Part shown: positions 25,934 to 34,899 of the stretch, piece by piece | Layout: every line of letters starts with the position of its first letter | Numbering within the stretch: position 1 is the first letter of the stretch | Source of the DNA: an uncultured Bacteroidota bacterium | GTDB taxonomy: Bacteria > Bacteroidota > Bacteroidia > Flavobacteriales > Flavobacteriaceae | Direction of reading: 5' to 3' | DNA length: 55,841 nucleotides | NCBI GenBank assembly: GCA_902510655.1 | Contig: CABXBY010000002.1 | Location: 1-55,841 of the forward strand | Program-made: the position numbers and the translations under genes | The notes under the pieces: model-generated | The model's database searches: none | What the model was told of the DNA's origin: nothing | The model's input: the letters and a program-made list of their open reading frames with translations, nothing else

Positions 25934-27091
25934 TTAAGCTACGTTTAAATTAGATTTTAATTTTCTGTTTAATCTTTTTGTAATGTTAGATTCAATAACA
26001 TAGTGATCTATAGTTGGAGCAAATACGTTCATAAGTAATATTGCTAACATAACTCCTTCAGGGTAAGCCGGATTAAAAACTCGTATCAAAATACAAAACA
26101 ACCCAACAAGAATACCATAAATCCACTTTCCTTTAGTTGTTTGAGCCGCAGAAACTGGATCAGTGGCCATAAATACTACACCAAAAGCAAACCCACCAAC
26201 AATTAAGTGGTTGAACCAACTAAAATTCATTAATTCATTAGCTCCCCACAAATTGAATAAAAGTCCCGTTAAGGCAGCACCTAGAATACTTCCTAACATA
26301 ATTCTCCAGCTACCTACACCTGTAAAAATTAAAATGAATGCGCCTATTAAAACCATTAGAGTAGAAGTTTCAGCAATTGACCCGGGGATAGCTCCATAAA
26401 ACATTTGAGAAACGTCGTATGGTATTGTACTTTCACCAGAAGCTAGCATTCCCAATATTGTTTCCCCAGAAACTCCGTCAACATTTGAAGCCTCTGAAAC
26501 CCATACTTTATTTCCTGACATGTAAGTAGGATATGCAAAAAAAGCAAAAGCTCTAGCTGTGAGTGCAGGGTTTAAAATATTCATTCCTGTACCACCAAAT
26601 GCTTCTTTACCAATTAAAACAGCAAATGCAACAGAAAGTCCAACCATCCACAAAGGAATATCAATTGGCATAATCATAGGAATTAGAAGACCAGTTACTA
26701 AGTAACCTTCATTTACTTCATGTCCTCTAAATATTGCAAATGCAAATTCAATAGCAAGTCCAACAATGTAAGAAACAGCAATCATTGGAACTATTTTGGC
26801 AGATCCGTGAATTACTGCATCAAGAGTAGTAAAAGCAGAACCCAATTGAGAGTAATATTGAAAGCCTGTATTGTAAATTCCATATAATAAGGCTGGTAAA
26901 AGAGCTATAATAACTGTTATCATTGTTCTTTTTAAATCAACTGCATCTCTTATATGTGCTCCATGTTTTGTTGTATGGTTAGGAACAAACAAAAAAGTAT
27001 CAAAAGCATTTACAGCAGGTGCATACTTTTCAAATTTTTCTCCCTTAGCAAAGGGTTTTCTTACAGTATCTAAAATTTTTCTAATATTCAT
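25934..27091 (-). CDS. nqrB: Na+-translocating NADH:quinone reductase subunit B
   Basis: A 385-residue multi-span subunit (RnfD-like) thought to contain the Na+ channel and riboflavin site. The covalent FMN motif is VDGVSGETILG with Thr211. Other family blocks are FVPNHTTKHGAHIRDAVDLKRTM, RGHEVNEGYLVTGLLIPMIMP, GGTGMNILNPALTARAFAFFAYP and FMATDPVSAAQT. It is about 20-30 residues shorter than proteobacterial NqrB. It starts 19 bases after nqrA. Confidence 0.98.
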   Translation of the reverse strand: MNIRKILDTVRKPFAKGEKFEKYAPAVNAFDTFLFVPNHTTKHGAHIRDAVDLKRTMITVIIALLPALLYGIYNTGFQYYSQLGSAFTTLDAVIHGSAKIVPMIAVSYIVGLAIEFAFAIFRGHEVNEGYLVTGLLIPMIMPIDIPLWMVGLSVAFAVLIGKEAFGGTGMNILNPALTARAFAFFAYPTYMSGNKVWVSEASNVDGVSGETILGMLASGESTIPYDVSQMFYGAIPGSIAETSTLMVLIGAFILIFTGVGSWRIMLGSILGAALTGLLFNLWGANELMNFSWFNHLIVGGFAFGVVFMATDPVSAAQTTKGKWIYGILVGLFCILIRVFNPAYPEGVMLAILLMNVFAPTIDHYVIESNITKRLNRKLKSNLNVA

Positions 27092-27110
27092 TTATATATC
27101 ACTATTTATT

Positions 27111-28466
27111 TTATCCAACTTCTGAAACCATTAAATCTAAACCCTCTCTAATTATTTTTTGAGCTTCAATTTTAGAAGAGGAAGAATAATCAATTAATGC
27201 AAAATCTTCAGGCGCAACTTCATAAATTCCCAAATTTTCCATTTTTTCTATATTACCAGCCATACATTCCTTCAACAATTGCATTGGAAAAATATCCATT
27301 GGGAAAACATCTTCCATTTCACCAGTAACAACAAAAGCTCTTTCCTCACCATTTAAATTAGTATCGAGATCATATTTTTTATTTGGAAATAACCACGAAA
27401 AAGAGGTTTTATATATACTTGGAACTTTATTATTAATGAAAGGAATCCAACCAAACATTCTGTAATGATTTCCTTCTCTTAAAACTGATAAAGTATTATT
27501 GTAGAAGCCTAAATAATTATATTTATCAACGGAGTATCCAGTCAGAACGTCTCCATTTATAAATCTTAAATTATCATCAGAATTAATACCAGCATCAGCA
27601 ATAATATGTGATAATTCAGAACCAACAATTGTTTTATAATATTGAGGATACTTTACTGGTGGTCCAGAAACAGCAATTGTTCTTGATGGTTCATAAATTC
27701 CAGTTGAAAATAATTTACCAATTATTGCAACATCTTCAGCACCTAAAGTCCAAATTTTTTCACCACTATTAACAGGGTCGATATGATGAATTTGAACACC
27801 AACATTTCCAGCAGGATGTAATCCTGAAACATTATGAACTGAGATATTATCTATTTCTTTAATGAATGAGTTATGATTTTTTTCAATACAAACATTTAAA
27901 TCTCCGTCAGTTAATTTATTTAAAATATTTAAACCTGCTTTAAACTCTTCTTTTTGGTCACTCAATATAATTTCAATATCTGCAGCAATTGGAGCAGAAC
28001 TAACAGCCGAAATAAAAATAGATTTAGGTGTATCATTTGGATTAGCAATTATATCATAAGGTCTTTGTTTGATAAATGGCCAGCAACCGGAATTTAACAA
28101 AAGCTCTAATACATCGTTTCTTGAACAAGAATCTATTTTAGGAACATTATGTTTTTTTATATTTTGATTGTCGTCAGTTATGATTAAAATTTCTAAGATT
28201 TTTCTTTTGGAGCCTCTAACTATTTCAGAAATAGTTCCAGAAACAGGTGAACAAAATTTAATTTCAGGATTCTTTTTAGAATAAAAAACAGGATCACCCA
28301 TTTTAACACTGTCTCCAACCTTAACTATCATTTTAGGAGTTATAAGATGGAAATTTAAAGGATTAATTGAAACAGATTTTGGAAAGGTGGCTTTTTTTAC
28401 GATGTTTTCAGGCGCTCCTTTTAAATTGATGGATAAACCGTTCTTAATTCGGATGTCATTTGACAT
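27111..28466 (-). CDS. nqrA: Na+-translocating NADH:quinone reductase subunit A
   Basis: A 451-residue peripheral subunit of the sodium-pumping NADH:quinone reductase. It is recognised by RIKNGLSINLKGAPENIV, the barrel-sandwich region VKVGDSVKMGDPVFYSKKNPEIKFCSPVSGTI, and the C-terminal EMEDVFPMDIFPMQLLKECMAGN. It is related to RnfC but lacks its 4Fe-4S cysteine motifs. It is the promoter-proximal gene of nqrABCDEF-small ORF-apbE, and a perfect -7 box lies upstream. Confidence 0.98.
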   Translation of the reverse strand: MSNDIRIKNGLSINLKGAPENIVKKATFPKSVSINPLNFHLITPKMIVKVGDSVKMGDPVFYSKKNPEIKFCSPVSGTISEIVRGSKRKILEILIITDDNQNIKKHNVPKIDSCSRNDVLELLLNSGCWPFIKQRPYDIIANPNDTPKSIFISAVSSAPIAADIEIILSDQKEEFKAGLNILNKLTDGDLNVCIEKNHNSFIKEIDNISVHNVSGLHPAGNVGVQIHHIDPVNSGEKIWTLGAEDVAIIGKLFSTGIYEPSRTIAVSGPPVKYPQYYKTIVGSELSHIIADAGINSDDNLRFINGDVLTGYSVDKYNYLGFYNNTLSVLREGNHYRMFGWIPFINNKVPSIYKTSFSWLFPNKKYDLDTNLNGEERAFVVTGEMEDVFPMDIFPMQLLKECMAGNIEKMENLGIYEVAPEDFALIDYSSSSKIEAQKIIREGLDLMVSEVG

Positions 28467-28490
28467 AATTATATGCTATAAAATAGAGCG

Positions 28491-28498
28491 CAAATTTA
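28491..28498 (-). promoter_or_regulatory. -7 promoter box TAAATTTG for the nqr operon
   Basis: The minus strand reads TAAATTTG, an exact TAnnTTTG match, 24 bases before the nqrA ATG. The -33 element is weak (TTTT). It is the only good candidate in the 156-base divergent gap shared with the T9SS plug gene. Confidence 0.7.
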
Positions 28499-28622
28499 TT
28501 AATTAAAAGCTATTTCTAAAAGTTGATTTACGTTAAAATTTTTATTTATATTCATTCTAAATAACATCGAACTAAGAAGCTTAATAATTAAAAAAATATA
28601 ACTTTAATTTTATATTTAAAAA

Positions 28623-29837
28623 ATGAATAAATTTTCAATCACAATATTGCTTTTTCAATTAATATTTTCAAAAAATTTAAGTCAATTTCATGTGTTACCC
28701 GATAACATATTCAGTGCGAAAATTACAGGATCAAATCTAAATTATCCAGTTTTTAATTTAAAAGATAAAATATTTTTTTCATTTGATGATTTAAATATTA
28801 AAAAGTCAAGTTATTATTATAAAATAAATCATTTTGATTTTGAATGGAAACATTCAAAAGCATTAAAATCAGAATATATTGATGGATACGATGATAATTT
28901 AATTGAAACATTTGATAACTCTTACAATACACTTATCGATTATACTAATTATCAAATTTCTATTCCTAACGAAGATCTCAAATTAAAGATTTCAGGAAAT
29001 TATTCGATTAGTATTCACAACGAAAACGGTGATTTTTTATTCGAAAAAAAGTTTTCCGTTTTAAATAAAATGATTTCAACCAATATCAAAATTAAAAGAT
29101 CTACAGATTTAAAAAAAATTGATAGCCATCAAAATATTGATATTTCTGTAACTTGTGATAATTGTAATAAATTCATTGGCAATTCATCCGATTTGAAATT
29201 GGTTATTCTCAAAAATAATAACTGGAACGATTATAAAGTAATTGAAAGACCTGATTATTTTTTGAATAATACTTTGATTTTTAAAGACATCTCATTTGAA
29301 GGAGGAAATGAATTTTTAAATTTTGATAATTCAAAAATAAACTCAACTAATATCAAGGTTTATAAAACAGAACTTAACGATTTTTATGAAACATATTTAA
29401 GAACTGACATAGATAGAACTAATAGTATTTACCAATACAACCCTGATATTAATGGGTCATTTGTAATTAATAATAATTTCAATATTCCAGAAATAGAAAA
29501 CGATTATACCTTAGTAAAATTTAGCCTCAAACCTGATAGAATAGACGAGAAAAATAGAGTTTTTATAATTGGAGAGTTTAATGATTATAAAATAACAGAT
29601 AAGTACGAACTTAAATTAAATGACGATATATATATGGGAGAATTCAAATTCAAACAAGGTTTTTACAATTACAAATATTTATCCGTATTACCAGGAAATA
29701 AAGTAAAAAAATATGCTGGGAATTTTTGGGAAACACAAAATATCTATAATGCATTATTATACCAGAAAAAACTAACTGAAAAATATTACAAACTAATTTC
29801 GATTAGCGAGTTATCTAGTGTCAATATTAAAAATTAA
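28623..29837 (+). CDS. Type IX secretion system plug protein (DUF5103 family)
   Basis: A 404-residue exported protein (signal MNKFSITILLFQLIFSKNLS). The N-terminal domain matches the T9SS plug/DUF5103 family: FHVLPDNIFSAKITGSNLNYPVFNLKDKIFFSFDDLN, YYYKINHFDFEWKHSKALKSEYIDGYDDNLIETFDNSYNT and GNYSISIHNENGDFLFEKKF. In Flavobacterium the plug seals the periplasmic side of the SprA translocon when idle. The C-terminal half (KVYKTELNDFYETYLRTDIDRTN, YMGEFKFKQGFYNYKYL) is also family-like. A box TATATTTA ends four bases before the ATG. apaG follows after 43 bases, an arrangement common in flavobacteria. Confidence 0.88.
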   Translation: MNKFSITILLFQLIFSKNLSQFHVLPDNIFSAKITGSNLNYPVFNLKDKIFFSFDDLNIKKSSYYYKINHFDFEWKHSKALKSEYIDGYDDNLIETFDNSYNTLIDYTNYQISIPNEDLKLKISGNYSISIHNENGDFLFEKKFSVLNKMISTNIKIKRSTDLKKIDSHQNIDISVTCDNCNKFIGNSSDLKLVILKNNNWNDYKVIERPDYFLNNTLIFKDISFEGGNEFLNFDNSKINSTNIKVYKTELNDFYETYLRTDIDRTNSIYQYNPDINGSFVINNNFNIPEIENDYTLVKFSLKPDRIDEKNRVFIIGEFNDYKITDKYELKLNDDIYMGEFKFKQGFYNYKYLSVLPGNKVKKYAGNFWETQNIYNALLYQKKLTEKYYKLISISELSSVNIKN

Positions 29838-29880
29838 AAAAGCTAATTAAATTCTTATTTTAAATATATAACTTAGCCCG

Positions 29881-30267
29881 ATGATTAATCATGTTACTAG
29901 AGGTATTAAAATTTCTGTCAAAGTTTTATTTGACGGTTCATATTTCAAAAACTATATTTTGAATTACTCTTTTAGTTATACAATTTCAATAATAAATCAA
30001 AGCAAAAATTCTGTCCAACTTAAATCCAGACATTGGAGAATTTTTGATTCCTTAAATAGTGATATCACAATAGACGGAGAGGGAGTAGTTGGAGATAAAC
30101 CAATTATCAAGCCTGGAGATTCTCACATATATTCATCAGGCTGTTTAATAACATCTACGGTTGGTGCAATGAGGGGGTTTTATAATATGATTGACATAAA
30201 TACAGGGAAAAAATTTAGAGCCTATATTCCAACTTTTAAATTAAACTCTCCTCAAGCACTTAATTAA
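29881..30267 (+). CDS. apaG: ApaG domain protein
   Basis: A 128-residue single-domain ApaG protein with an Ig-like/FN3 beta fold. Family motifs are VTRGIKISVKVLFDGSYF, YSFSYTISIINQSKNSVQLKSRHWRIFDS, VVGDKPIIKPGDSHIYSSGCLITSTVGAMRGFYNM and FRAYIPTFKLNSP. The biochemical function is uncertain: it has been linked to cation sensitivity, and the fold also occurs in F-box proteins. It follows the plug gene on the same strand. Confidence 0.95.
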   Translation: MINHVTRGIKISVKVLFDGSYFKNYILNYSFSYTISIINQSKNSVQLKSRHWRIFDSLNSDITIDGEGVVGDKPIIKPGDSHIYSSGCLITSTVGAMRGFYNMIDINTGKKFRAYIPTFKLNSPQALN

Positions 30268-30292
30268 TAATTTAATATTAAATAAAAATTTT

Positions 30293-31906
30293 ATGTTTAA
30301 AGTTCCAAAGTTAAAAAACGAAGATATTAAAGATTACTTGAAAAATTCTGAAGAAAGAATTGAAGTTCAAAACACTTATAATTCGATGTATAGTCAAAAT
30401 ATAAAAATTCCACTCTACATTGGTGAAGATGAAATTTATACTGAGGAAAGAAAAAATATAAACCCACCACACGATCACAAAAAAGTAGTTGGAAATTTTT
30501 CTGTTTGCAATGAACAACATGTTCATGATGCAATAAATAATTCATTAAGTGTTAAAAATAAATGGACAGAAACTTCATGGCAAGAAAGAGCATCAATATT
30601 TTTAAAAGCTGCAGAATTAATAGCTGGACCTTATAGAGCAAAAATAAATGCTGCTACTATGATTGGTCAATCAAAAACTATATTTCAAGCAGAAATAGAT
30701 GCTGCATGTGAACTTGTAGATTTCCTTAAACTTAACATAGTTTATATGAATGAAATTTATCAAGAACAACCTATTACTGTTGGCGAAGTTTCAAACAAAT
30801 TAGAATATAGACCATTGGAGGGATTTGTTTACGCTATCACGCCGTTTAACTTCACAGCTATTGGAGGAAATTTATGTGCTAGCGCTGCTCTAATGGGGAA
30901 TGTTGTTTTATGGAAGCCTAGTGATCATCAAGTATATAGTGCAAAAGTAATTATGGATGTATTTAAGGAAGCTGGCCTACCTAAAGGTGTAATAAACCTT
31001 ATTACCGGAGATCCTGTAATGATTACTGATATAGCTTTGAAAAATACTAATCTTTCTGGAATTCATTTTACAGGATCTACTGATGTATTTAAATCTCTTT
31101 GGTCCAAAGTCGGATCTAATATTAACATTTACAGAGACTATCCTAGAATTGTTGGTGAGACAGGTGGTAAAGATTTTATCTTTTCACACCCATCTGCTGA
31201 TTCAAAAATAGTTTCAACAGCAATTGTTAGAGGCGGATTTGAATATCAAGGTCAAAAATGTTCAGCTGCATCAAGAGTTTATATTCCTAAGTCTAAATCT
31301 AAAGAAATTATTCAGAATCTAGAAAAACAAATCAGCACCATTACTATGGGTTCCCCTATAGATTTTGAACATTTTATGACTGCAGTCATTCACGAAAATT
31401 CTTTTGATAAAATAGTTAATTACATAGAAACTGCTAAGAAATCTAAAGAAGCTGAAATTATTATTGGTGGAGATCATGACAAATCTAAAGGATATTTTGT
31501 TTCTCCAACAATAATCTTAACAACAAATCCAAATTTCATTACCATGGAAAAAGAAATATTCGGACCAGTTGTAACAATTTATGTTTACGAAGACAATAAT
31601 TGGAAAGACACCCTGTCATTAGTGGACAAGACATCAATGTATGCTCTTACTGGAGCCTTTATTTCAAATGATAGAGACACTATAGATTATGCATTAAAAA
31701 CGCTGAGATATAGTGCAGGTAATTTTTACATTAATGACAAGCCTTCAGGAGCTGTAGTAGGACAACAGCCTTTTGGTGGATCAAGAGCTTCAGGCACAAA
31801 CGATAAAGCAGGTTCAAAATTAAATCTTTTAAGATGGGTTTCTCCTAGATTAATTAAAGAAAATTTTAACCCACCTACTGAGTATCCTTATCCTTATATG
31901 GCATAG
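30293..31906 (+). CDS. pruA: L-glutamate gamma-semialdehyde (pyrroline-5-carboxylate) dehydrogenase
   Basis: A 537-residue stand-alone aldehyde dehydrogenase of proline catabolism that oxidises glutamate semialdehyde to glutamate with NAD+. The catalytic Cys323 is in YQGQKCSAASRVY and the general base Glu289 in VGETGGKDF. NAD-site motifs AITPFNFTAIGGNL and HFTGSTDVFKSL are present, and the C-terminal PFGGSRASGTNDKAG is typical of this subfamily. It has no proline dehydrogenase domain, unlike proteobacterial PutA. It overlaps the convergent rsmG gene by 32 bases, the longest tail-to-tail overlap in the window. Confidence 0.96.
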   Translation: MFKVPKLKNEDIKDYLKNSEERIEVQNTYNSMYSQNIKIPLYIGEDEIYTEERKNINPPHDHKKVVGNFSVCNEQHVHDAINNSLSVKNKWTETSWQERASIFLKAAELIAGPYRAKINAATMIGQSKTIFQAEIDAACELVDFLKLNIVYMNEIYQEQPITVGEVSNKLEYRPLEGFVYAITPFNFTAIGGNLCASAALMGNVVLWKPSDHQVYSAKVIMDVFKEAGLPKGVINLITGDPVMITDIALKNTNLSGIHFTGSTDVFKSLWSKVGSNINIYRDYPRIVGETGGKDFIFSHPSADSKIVSTAIVRGGFEYQGQKCSAASRVYIPKSKSKEIIQNLEKQISTITMGSPIDFEHFMTAVIHENSFDKIVNYIETAKKSKEAEIIIGGDHDKSKGYFVSPTIILTTNPNFITMEKEIFGPVVTIYVYEDNNWKDTLSLVDKTSMYALTGAFISNDRDTIDYALKTLRYSAGNFYINDKPSGAVVGQQPFGGSRASGTNDKAGSKLNLLRWVSPRLIKENFNPPTEYPYPYMA

Positions 31907-32516
31907 GTAAGTAAACTATTTTTTTGGTTTCAAAAAAAGCATTGTTGATATAACTATTGATTGCATAGATTCTGGCAGACTTAAAACTCTCTAGTTCTTT
32001 TGTTAAGTCACCACCTTTTAAATATAAAATTCCGTTTTTTAATTGGTGCTTGTTTGTGGTTAAAAATTTACCGTCAACCATTTTAACAAAACTTGACATG
32101 TTAGTTACAGCTCTACTGATTATAAAATCGTACTGTTGATTTACATTTTCTGATCTGATTTTTTCAGCAACAACATTTTTAAGACCTATATCATTAGCAA
32201 TAGCTTGAACTACTTTAATTTTCTTTCCAATTGAATCGGTAAGATGAAATGAAACTTCTGGAAACATAATTGCTAAAGGTATTCCTGGAAATCCTCCTCC
32301 TGTACCAACATCAAGAATTTTTGTTTTAGGTAAAAATTTTATCACTTTAGATATACTTAAAGAATGTAAAACATGCCTAATATTTAATTCTGATATATCT
32401 TTTCTAGAAATTACATTTATTTTATTATTCCAGTCTTCGTAAAGTTTAGTTAGACTGTTGAACTGTTTAATTTGAGAATTCGTCAGGTCTGAAAAATTAG
32501 ATTTAATGATGTTCAA
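31875..32516 (-). CDS. rsmG: 16S rRNA m7G527 methyltransferase RsmG
   Basis: RsmG (GidB) methylates G527 of 16S rRNA. SAM motif ILDVGTGGGFPGIPLAIMFP begins near residue 68, preceded by LTKLYEDWNNKINVISRKDISELNIRHVLHSL and followed by DSIGKKIKVVQAIANDIGLKN and ISRAVTNM. I start at TTG 32516 (213 residues), not at the track ATG 32678 or the ATG at 32585. A perfect -7 box lies at 32535-32542 inside those longer versions, the TTG gives the usual family N-terminus and length, and it frees a normal gap to the divergent desaturase. ATG 32585 (236 residues) remains the main alternative. Confidence 0.9.
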   Translation of the reverse strand: MNIIKSNFSDLTNSQIKQFNSLTKLYEDWNNKINVISRKDISELNIRHVLHSLSISKVIKFLPKTKILDVGTGGGFPGIPLAIMFPEVSFHLTDSIGKKIKVVQAIANDIGLKNVVAEKIRSENVNQQYDFIISRAVTNMSSFVKMVDGKFLTTNKHQLKNGILYLKGGDLTKELESFKSARIYAINSYINNAFFETKKIVYLPMPYKDKDTQ

Positions 32517-32534
32517 AACTTTTATTAATTTATT

Positions 32535-32542
32535 CAAAATTA
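32535..32542 (-). promoter_or_regulatory. -7 promoter box TAATTTTG for rsmG
   Basis: Exact TAnnTTTG match on the minus strand, with TTTG 15 bases further upstream (a slightly short spacer). It lies inside the longer ORF versions and leaves about a dozen leader bases before TTG 32516, so it decides the start of rsmG. Confidence 0.55.
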
Positions 32543-32595
32543 CATCAATATTTTTAGCAAAATAAATATCTTTATCAGCATACATTATTTTAATT

Positions 32596-33699
32596 ATGAT
32601 AAAAAAAATAAATGCAATTAAATTCTCTAGAACCGACTCTAAAGAGTTTTTTAAAACTTTAAATAAAAGAGTTAACACTTATTTTAAAGAAAATAATATT
32701 TCAAAAAATGGTAACTGGAAAATTTGGCTCAAAACAATTATAATGTTCAGCCTTCTTTTAACTCCTTATATTCTAATTTCTATTGTAACACTCCCAAGTT
32801 GGATTCAAGTTCTATTATCAGTTATAATGGGTATAGGTTTAGCTGGTATTGGTATGAACGTAATGCATGATGGTAATCACGGTTCATTTTCCAAAAAAAA
32901 ATGGATAAACAGACTAATGGGTGGAAGTATTTATTTATTAGCTGGAAATAGATATAACTGGCAAGTCCAACATAATGTTTTACATCATACTTACACAAAT
33001 ATTCATGGACATGATGAAGATTTAGAAGCAGGACGAATCATAAGATTTTCAAAGCACTCTAAATGGAGGTGGTTTCATAAATTTCAACATTATTATTCTG
33101 TTTTACTTTATGGATTATTGACGTTAAATTGGTCAATTACCACAGATTTTCTTCAAATGAAAAGATTTATGAAAAAAAAATTGTCACACGGAAGATTTCC
33201 AAATCCGTTTGTAAACTGGACTAAATTAATAGTATCGAAAGTACTATATTTTTTGTTCTGGATATTTATTCCAATTTTAGTTTTTAATATAGTGTGGTGG
33301 AAAGTTTTAATATCATTTATTGTAATGCATTACACTGCGGGTCTAATATTGAGTTTAGTTTTTCAATTAGCTCATATTATGGAAGAAGCTGAAATGCCCC
33401 TTCCTGATGTGAAAGGAAACATAAAAAATAGCTGGGCAATTCACCAACTGAAAACAACTGTTAATTTTGCGGCAAACAATAAATTGGTTAACTGGTTTAC
33501 TGGTGGTTTAAATCACCAAGTAGAGCATCACATTTTTCCAAACATTTCCCACGTACATTATGATCAAATTGCGAAAATTGTTAAAAAAACCTCAATTGAA
33601 TTTAATCTTCCCTACAATGAATTTAATACATTTTTTGATGCTATCAGAGCACATTTTCAATTTCTTAAAACTATGGGTTTAAAACCTCAAAACGCTTAA
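32596..33699 (+). CDS. Membrane fatty acid desaturase
   Basis: A 367-residue integral membrane di-iron desaturase. The three histidine boxes are HDGNH (91-95), HNVLHH (126-131) with the following TYTN, and HQVEHH (307-312). The HQVEHH third box is that of acyl-lipid or front-end type desaturases. Hydrophobic pairs near residues 48-88 and 215-260 provide the membrane spans. It introduces a double bond into acyl chains, probably adjusting membrane fluidity. It is transcribed away from rsmG; a box TATCTTTA (one mismatch) lies at 32567-32574. The aminotransferase gene follows six bases later. Confidence 0.94.
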   Translation: MIKKINAIKFSRTDSKEFFKTLNKRVNTYFKENNISKNGNWKIWLKTIIMFSLLLTPYILISIVTLPSWIQVLLSVIMGIGLAGIGMNVMHDGNHGSFSKKKWINRLMGGSIYLLAGNRYNWQVQHNVLHHTYTNIHGHDEDLEAGRIIRFSKHSKWRWFHKFQHYYSVLLYGLLTLNWSITTDFLQMKRFMKKKLSHGRFPNPFVNWTKLIVSKVLYFLFWIFIPILVFNIVWWKVLISFIVMHYTAGLILSLVFQLAHIMEEAEMPLPDVKGNIKNSWAIHQLKTTVNFAANNKLVNWFTGGLNHQVEHHIFPNISHVHYDQIAKIVKKTSIEFNLPYNEFNTFFDAIRAHFQFLKTMGLKPQNA

Positions 33700-33705
33700 T
33701 TTAAA

Positions 33706-34899
33706 ATGATTAATAAACTTTCAAAAAGAATTAACAATTTACCTGTTTCAGCAACACTTGCAATGGCTGCAAAAGCAAGAGAATTAAAAGAAAATGGTAT
33801 TGATATTATTGGGCTAAGTCTTGGTGAGCCTGATTTTAATACACCTGATTTTATTAAAGAAGCTGCTATTAAAGCAATTGAAAATAATTATAATTCATAT
33901 ACTCCTGTTGACGGATACGTTGATTTAAAAAAGTCTATTTGTAAAAAATTTAAAAGAGATAACGACTTAGATTATCAACCTGATCAAATTGTTGTTTCAA
34001 CCGGAGCTAAACAATCCATAGCAAATACTGTTCAAGTTTTAGTAAATCCTGGTGATGATGTATTACTTGTAGCCCCATACTGGGTAAGTTATTCCGCAAT
34101 TGTTACACTAGCTGAGGGAAATCCAATTGAAATCAGATCAGATATTTCCAATGATTTTAAAATTTCTCCATTACAGTTAGAAAATGCGATTACTAAAAAT
34201 ACTAAATTGGTAATAATAAATTCACCAAATAATCCTAGTGGTTCTGTGTATACAGAGCAGGAGTATAAAGCTCTTGCTAAAGTTTTAGATAAATATCCTG
34301 AAATATTCATTCTTTCTGATGAAATCTATGAACATATAAATTATGGTGTTCCACATTTTAGTTTTGCAAAAATACCATCAATGTTTAACAGAACAATTAC
34401 TGTAAACGGACTAGCAAAAGCTTTTGCTATGACAGGATGGAGGATTGGCTATATTGGTGCACCTAATTGGATAGCAAAAGCCTGTACTAAAATGCAAGGA
34501 CAAATTACAAGCGGAACAAACTGTATAGCTCAACGTGCTTGTATTTCTGCTCTTGAAGCACCAGTAAGTAAAATTAAGTACATGGTAGATGAATTTAAAT
34601 TAAGAAGAAAATTGATAATCAACCTTCTTAAAGATATTAAAGGATTTAAATTAAATGAACCTAAAGGTGCTTTTTATGTCTTTCCCGATATTTCATCATT
34701 TTTTGGAACAACAATTAAGGGCAAAAAAATAAATAACGCATCTGACTTTGCTATATACTTACTTGAGCAAGCTCACGTAGCAACAGTAACGGGAGACGCA
34801 TTTGGATCTCCAAATAATATTAGAATATCTTATGCTGCCTCAAATGAAAACATTGTAAATGCTGTAAATAGAATTAAGAAAGCTGTTACAATAGGTTAA
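33706..34899 (+). CDS. Pyridoxal phosphate-dependent aminotransferase, class I (aspartate type)
   Basis: A 397-residue fold-type I aminotransferase of the aspartate/aromatic (class Ib) group. PLP motifs are STGAKQSIANTV, INSPNNPSGSVYT, ILSDEIYEHI, and NGLAKAFAMTGWRIGYI with Lys238 as the Schiff-base residue. The substrate-carboxylate Arg is in NIRISYAAS. LSLGEPDFNTP near residue 38 is the AspB-type signature. Aspartate with 2-oxoglutarate is the most likely substrate pair, with prephenate or aromatic acids as alternatives. The stop TAA overlaps the convergent trkH stop in TTAA. Confidence 0.93.
   Translation: MINKLSKRINNLPVSATLAMAAKARELKENGIDIIGLSLGEPDFNTPDFIKEAAIKAIENNYNSYTPVDGYVDLKKSICKKFKRDNDLDYQPDQIVVSTGAKQSIANTVQVLVNPGDDVLLVAPYWVSYSAIVTLAEGNPIEIRSDISNDFKISPLQLENAITKNTKLVIINSPNNPSGSVYTEQEYKALAKVLDKYPEIFILSDEIYEHINYGVPHFSFAKIPSMFNRTITVNGLAKAFAMTGWRIGYIGAPNWIAKACTKMQGQITSGTNCIAQRACISALEAPVSKIKYMVDEFKLRRKLIINLLKDIKGFKLNEPKGAFYVFPDISSFFGTTIKGKKINNASDFAIYLLEQAHVATVTGDAFGSPNNIRISYAASNENIVNAVNRIKKAVTIG

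Noticed and set aside
30311-30545. Two overlapping minus-strand ORFs (71 and 72 residues) antisense to pruA
   Set aside because: Both lie within well-conserved pruA sequence and lack any domain or start signal.
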